Source of the DNA: Podospora pseudoanserina
Lineage: Eukaryota > Ascomycota > Sordariomycetes > Sordariales > Podosporaceae
Length of the DNA stretch: 64,000 nt
Reading direction: 5' to 3'
Assembly: GCF_035222485.1 (NCBI RefSeq)
Contig: NC_085924.1
Location: 2,790,001 to 2,854,000 of the forward strand
Positions 55,491 through 64,000 of this stretch are shown here, in pieces (the stretch's first letter is position 1; every line of letters begins with the position of its first letter). The notes below the pieces were generated by a model. The model was not told the DNA's origin, ran no database searches, and saw only the letters and a program-made list of their open reading frames with translations. The position numbers were made by a program, and so were the translations under genes.

Positions 55491-55850
55491 TCAAAATGCG
55501 CCGCAGTCGGCTTCTTTTCGGGCGCCCCAGTGGTGGGTGGGGGGCTTTAAAGGCCGTGCACTGAAGCCCGATCCGGGGTTGGGATGCCCCAGCCGTTTTT
55601 GAATCTCGTCTTTCAAGGTCTCTAAGTTATCCGCGTTTGTTATTTTACTGGGAAGAGGGTAGGAAAACTCGAAGTCAAGAGTAAGGATCCTCCGGTTAGC
55701 ATATAGAAAGTTATAAAGCGCTGGATCCCCTAATGATACCATTTCCGTAAGTAGGTTATATTTAGCCTAGAATTTCTCGAGAAGACGAGGATCCCCTAGC
55801 TCCTCGGCGTGAAGATAGTGTAGCGTCACTCCTTTGACGTTTCTTAAAAG
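55491..55850 (-). pseudogene. unidentified coding remnant
   Basis: The minus strand reads PIPAILLRNVKGVTLHYLHAEELGDPRLLEKF, a stop, then AKYNLLTEMVSLGDPALYNFLYANRRILTLDFEF and TLKDEIQKRLGHPNPGSGF. Residue use looks like real coding sequence, but I do not recognise a family. It may be part of the hAT-like element or a separate broken gene. Confidence 0.35.
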
Positions 55851-56117
55851 GATAGCAGGAATCGGCCGCTTGCTGATTCGGTACCTGGTCTGCCTTTAAA
55901 ACATCGGAAGCGAAACCGTACGTCTTGTGAAACGAGGATCAGTAGTAGGAACTACCAGTCTTCTGGAGGTCAGAGCATATACCTTGGCCTCGCACTCATG
56001 GAGTAAAACGTCCCGTTCCAAGGAGAGTAGTGCAGGGATGACCAAGCCCTGTGAGCGAATGGTTGAGAGGCAAACCAGAGAGCAGCCATATCGTACACTT
56101 GACTGGAATACTGAATA

Positions 56118-56160
56118 ACGTATATTATAAGCGAGTGACCCATATAAGCGAGTGACCCAC
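56118..56160 (+). repeat. left terminal inverted repeat of the Fot1-type element
   Basis: 43 bp, exactly complementary to 57934-57976. It contains the block TATAAGCGAGTGACCCA twice in direct orientation, separated by no spacer apart from a short overlap, which may give two transposase-binding sites per end. Confidence 0.92.
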
Positions 56161-56214
56161 TTCCTTCGTGACATGACACCTTCGCACTCAACAACAATTT
56201 CCTCAACCATCCAA

Positions 56215-57892
56215 GATGCCTTCTAATTCAAATGAAGCCCACATAATCTTAGCCCTCCAAGCGCTTCAAAACGACAAGAATCTAAGCGAACGAGCCGCAG
56301 CTAAGATCTATGGAGTCGATCGTAAGACTCTAGGGCGTCGGCGCGCTGGCCGGCCTGCACGACGCGATACTACGCCCAAATCGAAAAAGCTCACTCAATC
56401 TGAAGAGGATGCTATTGTTCAATACGTTATTGAGCTATGTGCACGAGCTTTTCCACCAAGATTACGTAGTGTGGAAGATATAGCCAACCAACTGCTACGC
56501 GTACGCGACGCGCACCCTGTTGGTAAGCTCTAGGCACACAACTTCGTTAAACGCCAGCCACAGCTCCGTACGCGTTTTACGCGTAAATACGACTACCAGA
56601 GGGCCAAATGCGAGGATCCAAAGGTCATTGCCGAGTGGTTTACGCTCGTACGGAACACTAAGGCTAAGTACGGTATTATAGATAACGATATCTATAACTT
56701 CGACGAGACTGGGTTTATGATGGGCATTATCTTCGCGGGTATAGTAGTTACAACCTCGGACGGCCTTAGCAAGGCAAAACTAGCCCAGCCTGGTAACCGC
56801 GAATGGGTAACGGTAATCCAGGGAGTTAATGCCCTCGGCCGGGCTATCCCTCCCTTTATCATCTTAACCGCGCAGTACCACCTCGCTAACTAATATACCG
56901 AGTGTAATCTACCGTCTACCTAGCGCATCGCAACCACCGATAATGGCTGGACTACCAATCCGGTAGGCCTAGATTGGATTAAGCACTTCGACTATCACAT
57001 AGCGTCCCGTACAAAGGGTAAATACCGGTTGCTAATCCTCGATGGCCACGAAAGCCACCACTCGACCGAATTCGAGCGCCACTGCCAGCAGAACAACATT
57101 ATCACGCTCTATATGCCTCCACACTCCTCCCACCTCCTCCAGCCACTCGATGTTGGCTGCTTTGGGCCGCTAAAACAGGCGTACGGTCGCCAGATCGAGG
57201 ACTTAATGCGCATACATATTAACCACATAAGCAAGCTCGAGTTCCTCTGTGCCTTCCGCGAGGCCTTCTTCGCCTCTATAATAGAGAAGAATATACAGGG
57301 TGGCTTTGCGGGTGCTGGCCTTATACCGTACGATCTAAAGAGGGTACTTTCTAAGCTAGATATAAAGCTTTATACGCCAACACCTCCAAACTCACGGCCC
57401 GGCACTGTATAACCTTAGGTCTCCTAGACACCATACAACCCTTAAGAAGCTAATTCACAATTAACGCTCATTAAGACTCGCATTATTAACTATCAAAATA
57501 GCTCCCTAACTTCAATGCTAGCTGCGGTAGACCAGCTTACTAAGGGTATAACGGCTATAATGCACCAGGTGGCTCTCCTTCGTGCAGAGGTCTCTTCGCT
57601 CCGTAAGGCCAATGAGGCACTAAGTAAGCGCCGGAGAGCCAAAAACACGTGTGAGGCTTGGAGGGTCACTTACTGTACAAGAGGCACAGGATCTACTGGA
57701 TCAGAAGGCCGTGGATGGGGAGGGAATGCAAGAAACGCAGCCGGATAGTAGTAATGCAGGGGGGCTCGTACGAAGGTTCGGTGCTGTGGTGTATGCGGTA
57801 AGCCTGGCCATAATGCGCGCACTTGCCAGGAGGCTGCAGAAGCATCTGATTCAGCTGTTTCTGATGTAATTATAGTTAATTCCTTGTGTTGA
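56215..57892 (+). pseudogene. Fot1/pogo transposase, damaged, with C-terminal zinc knuckle
   Basis: It starts MPSNSNEAHIILALQALQN with a helix-turn-helix (LSERAAAKIYGVDRKTLGRR) and a CENP-B-like second DNA-binding region. A TAG at 56530-56532 follows GKL; the frame then continues through VKRQPQLRTRF and NFDETGFMMG (first catalytic Asp). TAA and TAG codons follow at about 56891 and 56921. LLILDGHESHHS (second Asp) and MPPHSSHLLQPLDVGCFGPLK (third acidic block, DDD type) are intact, and this frame ends at 57412. Coding sequence resumes at about 57515: VDQLTKGITAIMHQVALLRAEVSSLRKANEALSK, then in another frame CGVCGKPGHNARTC, a CCHC zinc knuckle, ending at 57892. The TAG stops sit where Trp is likely, so TGG to TAG fits RIP. 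The catalytic aspartates are readable, but the protein is not made as one chain. Confidence 0.8.
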
Positions 57893-57933
57893 TGTGGTGC
57901 AATTGAGGATGGTTTGTCAGGGTGTGGTGGGAG

Positions 57934-57976
57934 GTGGGTCACTCGCTTATATGGGTCACTCGCTTATAATATACGT
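57934..57976 (-). repeat. right terminal inverted repeat of the Fot1-type element
   Basis: Exact reverse complement of 56118-56160, with the same doubled TATAAGCGAGTGACCCA block. The TA at 57977-57978 completes the target duplication. Confidence 0.92.
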
Positions 57977-58247
57977 TATGGACTATCGAAGCTGCTAACT
58001 ATTAGAAGATGTGCCGGCAAGGGGACGAACCGAAGTGAGTCTCCGCCACACCCCAGACGTATCTGCGAACATGTGTGCTCAGGAACGCCAGCAACATGCA
58101 GAGAAACAGGGGACGGAAGTAGCTGTTTGTAGCCAGAACCAGCTCGATGGCGGCAAGGATGTTAGTAGAGCCGGGGACGAAAAAGTCCAGGACGGAGACC
58201 TGGGTTAGGGTCAACGGAGTTGGCGAGGTGTTGTTGAATACGGTCAT

Positions 58248-58600
58248 CGTGAGTTATAGGCAAGACAAGAGACCGGCCCGAGTTTATGAAAGAGTCCCGG
58301 AGGATCTTGGAGGGCTGAGAGATGAACCGATATCTCAGCGACAGTGCCTCCTCAAGAGGGAATTCTGTTATTCTTATTTGCATATCGCCCCAGCTTTAAC
58401 AACCTTAGAAGGACGTGTAGATCTCCAAATCTAAGACATGCCAACATCTTGCACTTGTAACGGGCCACCCCAAATCTCGCCTTTTCCGTTCGCTGCAGGG
58501 TCCTGTCCTGATGGCGCCAATTCATCCCCGCGATGAGTTGTCGATGACCCGCGCATTGCCTGCTTATTGCTCACCGTGAGTATATCCTCAAGGCGAGTTC
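58248..58600. other. region between two broken genes
   Basis: Probably the promoter of the BCS1-like gene (minus) and flank of the next gene (plus). No separate feature is recognised. Confidence 0.4.
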
Positions 58601-60588
58601 ATGCAACCTGGCGTATTCCGGCAATTGAACATGGCTGAACATTTTCGCAAGAATGTCCTGCTCTTGACAAAAACAAAGGCCCCCAGTTTCTGTTTGCGAT
58701 CCAAGCGCTCAATGCCGTCACTACGCTCATATCCATCCCCGTCATACTCGCTCTTCTGGCTTACGCCGCCGTCGTCTATTCTCAGCGACGTACTCCCAAA
58801 CAGACACTGAGCGCCCGCCAGCTATTCGCTCTCGCCGATGGAAGGTGGCTGACAGCTTCATATACGCCCCTTTCCATTTTCGCAGTGTTGCTTTTGGCAG
58901 CGGCTCTGACCCTACCACTCGTGTGGTCCCTTGTCGTATCTACTGAGACTATCGCCGTTGCTAATAGCACGAGCGGAAACCGTTTGGGCTTCCCCGGCTA
59001 CCTAATGGCACACGATGTCGACCCAGCCGAACTGTCCATGGCAGGACAATACGATGCCGTGGGCAAAGCCTGGAGTTGTTTATTATCTACAAAATTCATA
59101 CAAGCTGAGCCTCATGTTTGGGGCTTTGAGCACTACAGCCTGGCCGTCCCGAATATTCGTGGTTCCGTTCAGCCAGATAGACCCTTTGTTTCAAAGATGC
59201 CCATGGGACGAATACGGGCATGATTCGTGCCATGCTTTGCGTTTGAATAGCAGCGTTCCGGTTTGCACACAGATTCCCGACGAGGACTTCCCCTCACCTT
59301 GCCCTGAACCTAAGCCGTTTGCGTCATGGATGACAACCAACGAGGGGCTTGATGAATATTTCCTTGTCAACATCTGCGCTCCCCGGTAATCAGAGTGGTG
59401 AGTTTCTACTTTCCATTCACCCGCTTCTTCTTGGCCATCACACGACGGTAGCTACTAACAGATTGCTAAACAGCGAGCCCATGGTCAGCGAGCTGGGACA
59501 GGCAGGACATCACAGAACAGCTCTACATCCAAGTCAAACACTCCGAAATCGTCAGCAGATCGTTGCAGAACTTTACCACGGTTTGCACCGTCAACACAAC
59601 GCGTGGCTTTTTTGAGCTCCCCAACTTCCGCAACGACCTTACCCCGGGTCGCCTGGTAGATTCTGTTCCCTCGAATGGGGAACTCATGAACCCCCCTGAT
59701 AGCTGGTGGTACGACTTGCCAGCACAAAATTCAAGCGAGCCATGGAGAGGGTTAACTTAAACCGGGATATGGGAGACCGACCACGAGGCAGTTTATGGCA
59801 CCTTTGTCGCCCCAGGGCCGCTTTCCATCTCAGCTCGAACCCTGGTCGGTCCCGGCAGCTTTTTCCACGAGGCCCGAAGACTTTCTATCTACCCCAGCGC
59901 AACCTGGTGGGACGCTTACCGCACAATGTGTACCGGCACAGGTGTTCCCCTCTTTGACGAGTTGTCGCTGAGGTTTCGGCGAGGCTGTCGTGAAGTGGGA
60001 GTCGATGCGAACTTCATGGACGAAAGGGAGGCCGCAAGACGAGCAGCAGACCTGTTGAGAGGATTTTTCAATGGGTTATTTGCGGGCCGAATATCGGAGA
60101 GATCGACACAGCCATCTCGTTTGCCAATGAAGCAGTGCTTACCATTTGGCCGCGGTCTTCGTTTTCGCCCTATCTCGGCCGCCCTATTTACTACGCCCCC
60201 AAGGCCGAGGCTGTCAAGCCACACAACGCTGGAGGAATTGCAGGCATCGCCGCCATCTCGGTTTTACTTGGCCTGCAGGCCCTTGGCATCACCATCCTTC
60301 TCACTCACGCTGTGCATCTACAGCTCACCCACCTGGACGGAGACTCTTGATTCGGTCGCCATTATCCGCATTGCCAATCAGCTTGGCAACGACGCGGAAC
60401 CCATCAGTAAGATGCTTCTGCGGCCCATCGGCGGGGTGGAAGACAAGAACGCGTTGGAGCATCTCGGCACCGTGAACGCCATGGTTGGTGTCGCTGACCA
60501 CCCGAAGGAAGTACCAGACCCAGAAACGGCATCTTCCGCTGGATCTGCTCGTTCCCCTGATGAAAATCTCAACAGCGTTCAACCTTGA
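58601..60588 (+). pseudogene. broken gene for a large fungal membrane protein
   Basis: Readable blocks on the plus strand, in several frames: ALNAVTTLISIPVILALLAYAAVVYSQ, LFALADGRWLTASYTPLSIF and a membrane segment (FAVLLLAAALTLPLVWSLVV); PEPKPFASWMTTNEGLDEYFLVNICAP; a probable intron near 59399-59474; EQLYIQVKHSEIVSRSLQNFTTVCTVNTTRGFFELPNF, a TAA at 59758, then the same frame onward (WETDHEAVYGTFVAPGPLSI, TWWDAYRTMCTGTGVPLFDE); after a frame change near 60095, a segment with ISVLLGLQALGITILLTHAV; after another near 60310, LDSVAIIRIANQL to the stop at 60588. This matches a family of multi-spanning fungal proteins with a large extracellular Cys/Asn-rich loop and unknown function. At least four disruptions, so it is not functional as read. 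The 5' end is unclear. Confidence 0.6.
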
Positions 60589-60803
60589 TACTGGATTCAT
60601 ACCCGTCTTGGCAGTTGGTGCACCAAGGGTGATCAACCGCAGAAAGGCCCGCACCTCTTGAAGAAAGAACAAAGTCTAGTTTTGTGTAATGAGTGGCTAA
60701 AGTTTGAAAGTGGCAAAAGAGTTTTGAGTGTGGTTGCTAAAAGTGCTGCTTCAGTGGATTTTGATTAATGTACAAATCACAACAGGTAAACAAACACGAA
60801 GCT

Positions 60804-61499
60804 CTAAGGTAGAAAGGTATACAGTTTTGGGAGATTCATCTTAAATGTGAATGACTCCAACCTATGGTACACGCATCTGTCCAGGTAGCTACGCTGAATA
60901 TGCCCTCCAATCCTTTCCAAAGTCCTCCATCCTGTAAGATTGGCCCTGCCATAAGTGGCATCCCCCATCCCAAAGTCAACGCCGCAGATACCCCAGGTCC
61001 GTATGGTGAAGGCATATGGCGTGAAACTAGCCTGCCACTGCGGGTTGAGCTGCGTAATCGATCGACGCTGAGCAAAAAGGATCAACCTCATCAAAGAGCT
61101 CTCCAGTCCGCTTAACATGCGGCCATTTAGCGACATGACTGAAGGAGGAATGTGCATCATTTTAAGGACTTGGGAAAGGTATTCCCCTCGCGTCCGGTTA
61201 TCTGTCGCGTTGCCAGGGTAGTTGGCCTTCGACTCCCCAAACCAAACAAAGTCGTCGTCGGAGTCAGTGAGATAGCTCGTCTCACAACTGGGATCTATGA
61301 CCCGAAAAAGAAAAGTCGTCTGGCTGCTGACAGGCTTCTTTGGAATAACGGCTCCATTTCGGTCGAGGATATCAGCAATCGCCCCTCCATATTCATAGCT
61401 GTCAGGTTGTTGCGCATGCCAATCCCTCAGTGCCAGGTCCAAGTCGTTTCCGTACATGACAACTTGCTGGGACAGACTCGGATTTGTAGCAGAATCCAT
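60804..61499 (-). CDS. hypothetical protein
   Basis: A single open frame of 231 residues starting MDSATNPSLSQQVVMYGNDLDLALRDW. It contains acidic stretches (YLTDSDDDFVWFGESK), LSQVLKMMHIPPSV, FAQRRSITQLNPQW and a C-terminal part with aromatic residues (FTIRTWGICGVDFGMG). No signal peptide or membrane segment, and no family recognised. It is the longest uninterrupted frame in the degenerate tract, starting 40 bp after the stop of the 2EXR-like gene on the same strand. It could be an intact gene, an exon of a longer one, or the 3' part of a broken gene. Confidence 0.45.
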   Translation of the reverse strand: MDSATNPSLSQQVVMYGNDLDLALRDWHAQQPDSYEYGGAIADILDRNGAVIPKKPVSSQTTFLFRVIDPSCETSYLTDSDDDFVWFGESKANYPGNATDNRTRGEYLSQVLKMMHIPPSVMSLNGRMLSGLESSLMRLILFAQRRSITQLNPQWQASFTPYAFTIRTWGICGVDFGMGDATYGRANLTGWRTLERIGGHIQRSYLDRCVYHRLESFTFKMNLPKLYTFLP

Positions 61500-61538
61500 G
61501 TAACCGCTCGTTATCAGGCGGAGGCCGGTGTTTTCGAA

Positions 61539-62418
61539 CTACACCTCTCGAACTGTCCCCGGTCGACAATTCATCAAACGCCAAGGAAATGGTCGTGGTC
61601 CTCCAGATTCCTGGCGACGGCATCTCGTGTCGTGGTAGCAGGTGTTGAAGGAACGGATGCGTCCCGCTCCATCGCGATGGCAAGTTTCGTCAAAGCTCTC
61701 TGCGACGCGAATGCGAGAGCAGTGGATATTGGCATGGCGATGCTTGATGAAAAAAGGGTTCAAGAAAGTCGCAGGAGAATAGCGATTAAGATTCGCAGAT
61801 GCTAGAGGTTGTAACGAGCGAAAGATGGCATCAAATGCGTCATTTGGTTCGGGATGCCAGGGTACTACGGCCCGTGAAATGGTGGGCTGGAGCCGACGTA
61901 GACCGGAATCTTGAATGTTGGGTTGACGCAAAAACCATCGATATGCAGCCTGAGGTGTGATCAGATCTCCATTCCAAATAGACACATCTTCAAAGGCCTG
62001 ACTGAGAATATCGCGTTCTGTGTCGAAGTAGACTGAGTTACTGGGATACAAAAACCCGATTGACCTGCCTCCGAGCAAGGCTTGATTGCAGAGCCAGCGC
62101 GTCGCCTCGGATCGGGCTTCATGACAGACAAAGAGCAGTACTGAAGGTGCTCTACAGAAAACCCGCCAGGGTATCGATAGTTTATTCTCGGTCGTCAGGT
62201 CCAGAATAGGTGGACGAGCGCTGGATGGTTGGCCGACGAGTCGGGCATCCAACAACTTGTCGGCGCCCGCTGTTGGCTCATGACGCGGGCGGGCTGACGT
62301 GGACAAGTCGTGAGCGATCTGGCCCAAGCCGTTTGGCAATGAGAAATTCCCTCCAGATAGCGACTCTGATCTTAGCGGGAAGTCTGGGGAAGCGGGGGAA
62401 TGACTGTGAGCTTGTCAT
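61539..62418 (-). pseudogene. 2EXR-domain protein gene, frame broken near its start
   Basis: From the ATG at 62418 the frame reads MTSSQSFPRFPRLPAKIRVAIWREFL, the 2EXR signature (F-P-x-L-P..IR..IW), up to LVHVSPPAS and a TGA near 62280. The rest of the domain is in another frame: RPPILDLTTENKL, LLFVCHEARSEATRW, SVYFDTERDIL, ending at 61539 after IHCSRIRVAESFDETCHRDG. The natural junction is near 62290; no GT..AG intron of usual size fits the phase, so a one-base deletion (or sequencing error) is likely. 2EXR proteins are abundant in fungi and of unknown function. Confidence 0.6.
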
Positions 62419-62818
62419 GATTGTGACTTCGAAATTGGCTTCGATATAATGAAGGATAGTGGTAGGGCTGACAGGGTATTAGTCCCAGTCAGTGTTCAGG
62501 CGGTTCTGAGAACTTTACTCACCGGCTTTTGACATCGGATTTGTGTACCCAGGTGTGTCTCGTAAAACTTGCCAAGTAGACTGAGCTATCAAAGTTGCGA
62601 TGTACCGAGGTAAAAGGTAGAAGAGTGCCAGATTGTGAAAATAAGATTCAAGTCGTCTCCCAGCCAGCAGAAACAAAGAGCAAATGATACGGATAAGAAA
62701 GTGGGAATATGTGATGAGATAAGGTATTCGCTGCTATTGTCAGTAACAATTCACTCCGGCACTTGGAGTGCAACTGGCAGAATATTACCGGCACATGAGG
62801 TGTATCTTATCGATTAGA
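62419..62818. other. intergenic region
   Basis: 400 bp between the HET-domain gene stop and the 2EXR-like gene start, both on the minus strand. Nothing is recognised. Confidence 0.45.
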
Positions 62819-64000
62819 TCATACAATCCTCCACACTCTAGTCTTCCCAAGATAGCCCCTGGGAGACCGCGACCTGATACTTCCAACCTCCTCATCCACC
62901 TCTTGTATCCTGCCTGGATTCTCCTGATAGACCACCGTCCTGCTCCAGCTAGCCACCAGCCGCTCCACCCCCACCTTATCCAACGCGTGTGGACATACTT
63001 TGACAAATGTCCAGTCTTCACCATGTTGCCTCAACAACATGGCCAGCCCAGGGTAAATCTCGACCAAAACCTCCTCTCGGTCCAATCGCTTGACCTCCAC
63101 CGTCTGAATCGTATCCTCGCCATCTCCCTGTCCGGTCCAGGCAAAGAAGCCCCTTACTATTCTCGGTCTCATAATTTTCATGACCTTGTTCTTGGGGTCG
63201 AACTCTAGGGCCTTGTCCTTTTGAGAAGAATATCTTGATCGGGCAGGAAAGTCAGCAGCACCTTGCAAGGCCCTTGAGTTGGGCCAAGGCACAGTCCAGT
63301 CTGCAGCCCAGGACGGCAAGCCCTTGATGGCTGGTGAAGACTTGATCAGTGACAAAAAGAACCCAGGTCCGTGTCGCCGGATAAGAAGGGCCGAGTATCC
63401 TGCGTACACTTGCGCCACAGGCGTGAAATAGCTGATCTTGTCCAACTCTTCTCGACCAGCTCCCACTCCATCCAGCCAGTGAGCAATATTGAGAACCCCA
63501 AAGATCTTGTCTCTCGGGTCTTCACACTGTCTGCCCCTTGTCTCAATCAGCAGATCCAGCAGATGCGAGCCTCGCGAGCTCCTTTCTTGGCTAGCAACGG
63601 GCTTTTGTCGTAGCAAAACAAAGACCCTGCCCACGTCGATATCCCCTTGGCCTTGAGACATCAGCATGCTCAACAGATGCATAGCCCGCTCTCCAGCTGT
63701 CTCTCGATTACCGCACAACACTCGGACCCTCTTCATCTCTGGGAGGGAAGCCTCCTGCAGCACCCAGACTCTCTTGAACCACCGTCTGGAAAAGTATTCT
63801 CTCAGAACCCGGTGCAAGTCACTCGGCTCCGGCGGTCGCCTGGGTATTACCCCCATCGAGTAGACCATCCACAGCTCCCTCAGCAACCTTTTCACCCTTT
63901 CAGAATATCCTCTTATCAGCCGACCTATCTCCTCCATTCGTACGGCGACGTCGTTGCTGACCTCTTGCAGCTTGCCGAGGACGCCTTCTGGCCGGTGAAG
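62819..64000 (-). CDS. HET-domain (heterokaryon incompatibility) protein, C-terminal part, runs off the window
   Basis: The frame is open from the window edge at 64000 to the stop at 62819-62821 (393 residues); the N-terminal part, with the first HET blocks, lies outside. Visible HET features: YFSRRWFKRVWVLQEASLP, DPRDKIFGVLNIA and VYAGYSALLIRRHGPGFFLSL, followed by LPSWAADWTVPW, as is usual. The region after it (KVMKIMRPRIVRGFFAW, ETAGERAM upstream) is typical of the variable C-terminal half. An ATG at 63937 is internal, not a start. HET proteins act in allorecognition and cell-death responses; partner and specificity cannot be told. No stop or frame change is seen within the window. Confidence 0.85.
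   Translation of the reverse strand, partial: LHRPEGVLGKLQEVSNDVAVRMEEIGRLIRGYSERVKRLLRELWMVYSMGVIPRRPPEPSDLHRVLREYFSRRWFKRVWVLQEASLPEMKRVRVLCGNRETAGERAMHLLSMLMSQGQGDIDVGRVFVLLRQKPVASQERSSRGSHLLDLLIETRGRQCEDPRDKIFGVLNIAHWLDGVGAGREELDKISYFTPVAQVYAGYSALLIRRHGPGFFLSLIKSSPAIKGLPSWAADWTVPWPNSRALQGAADFPARSRYSSQKDKALEFDPKNKVMKIMRPRIVRGFFAWTGQGDGEDTIQTVEVKRLDREEVLVEIYPGLAMLLRQHGEDWTFVKVCPHALDKVGVERLVASWSRTVVYQENPGRIQEVDEEVGSIRSRSPRGYLGKTRVWRIV

Larger units (their letters stand above)
56118..57976 (+). mobile_element. full-length Fot1/pogo-type DNA transposon
   Basis: A 1859 bp element with perfect 43 bp terminal inverted repeats (56118-56160 and 57934-57976), flanked by TA on both sides (56116-56117 and 57977-57978), the target duplication of the Tc1/mariner superfamily. 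Size, TIR length and TA site match Fot1-like elements. It carries one transposase gene (56215-57892) with several stops and frame changes, so it is not autonomous, but its ends look intact. It sits inside an exon of a BCS1-like gene on the opposite strand. Perfect TIRs suggest fairly recent insertion, while the damaged transposase suggests RIP or mobilisation in trans. Confidence 0.9.
55970..58247 (-). pseudogene. BCS1-like AAA ATPase gene, N-terminal part, split by the Fot1-type element
   Basis: Exon 1 (58247-58031) encodes MTVFNNTSPTPLTLTQVSVLDFFVPG, a membrane segment (FLCMLLAFLSTHV) and RRYVWGVAETHF, as in the N-terminus of fungal BCS1-family proteins. A 39 nt intron (58030-57992, CTAAT branch) follows. 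Exon 2 resumes at 57991 (ASIVH) and is cut at 57977-57978 by the transposon. Beyond the element, from 56117 down, the same frame continues: IQYSSQVYDMAALWFASQPFAHRAWSSL, a typical stretch before the BCS1-specific domain. Removing one TA copy plus the element restores SIVHIQYSSQVYD in frame. The frame ends at 55970 after YSPWNGTFYS, and no AAA ATPase domain follows, so the gene had lost its 3' part as well. The intact family member would be a membrane-anchored AAA protein. Confidence 0.75.

Overview
The window looks like nuclear DNA of a filamentous ascomycete, most likely a Sordariomycete and perhaps Sordariales (inference from gene types and style). The evidence is short introns of about 40-70 nt with GT..AG ends and CTAAC/CTGAC-like branch sites, a highly reducing polyketide synthase, an FSH hydrolase, SAT4/PTH11-like, HET-domain and 2EXR proteins, a complex I ferredoxin subunit, and a Fot1-type transposon with stop codons of the kind RIP makes. 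No rRNA, tRNA or CRISPR array was recognised.

Positions 1-49.7 kb hold ordinary, intact genes. In order they are: a Na+/H+ antiporter (807-2820); a small secreted protein with Kex2-type repeats (3331-3669, minus); a CYP505-like stand-alone P450 (4415-5812, minus); an MHYT-domain membrane protein (8659-11728); a zinc-finger protein (12003-14227, minus); an FSH serine hydrolase (15728-16722, minus) divergent from a 2202-residue polyketide synthase (18443-25163); a conserved protein of unknown function (25953-27956); two respiratory complex I genes in tandem, the 23 kDa Fe-S subunit (28439-29361) and mitochondrial acyl carrier protein (29806-30538); a LEE1-like CCCH protein (31564-33530, minus); a secreted tyrosinase (36814-38058, minus); a possible cysteine-containing secreted protein (39340-39849, minus); a SAT4-family receptor-like protein (42016-43344); and a DUF2196 protein (43711-44301, minus). 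An NCS1 permease (44500-46297, minus) is divergent from a fusion of an isochorismatase-like amidohydrolase with an allophanate-hydrolase-type amidase (46816-49118). A DUF423 protein (49227-49660, minus) closes this part.

Two functional groups stand out. The FSH hydrolase and the polyketide synthase share a 1.7 kb intergenic region; the synthase has no thioesterase, and the hydrolase is the type that releases such chains. The permease and the fusion enzyme share a 0.5 kb promoter region with four HGATAR sites. They look like uptake plus two-step hydrolysis of a small ureido compound such as biuret as a nitrogen source (inference).

From about 49.9 to 62.4 kb the character changes. There are broken genes with in-frame stops or frame changes, AT-rich gene-poor stretches, a hAT relic, and a full-length Fot1/pogo-type element (56118-57976) with perfect 43 bp terminal inverted repeats and a TA target duplication. 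That element sits inside an exon of a BCS1-like AAA ATPase gene. A HET-domain gene runs off the right edge (62819-64000, minus).
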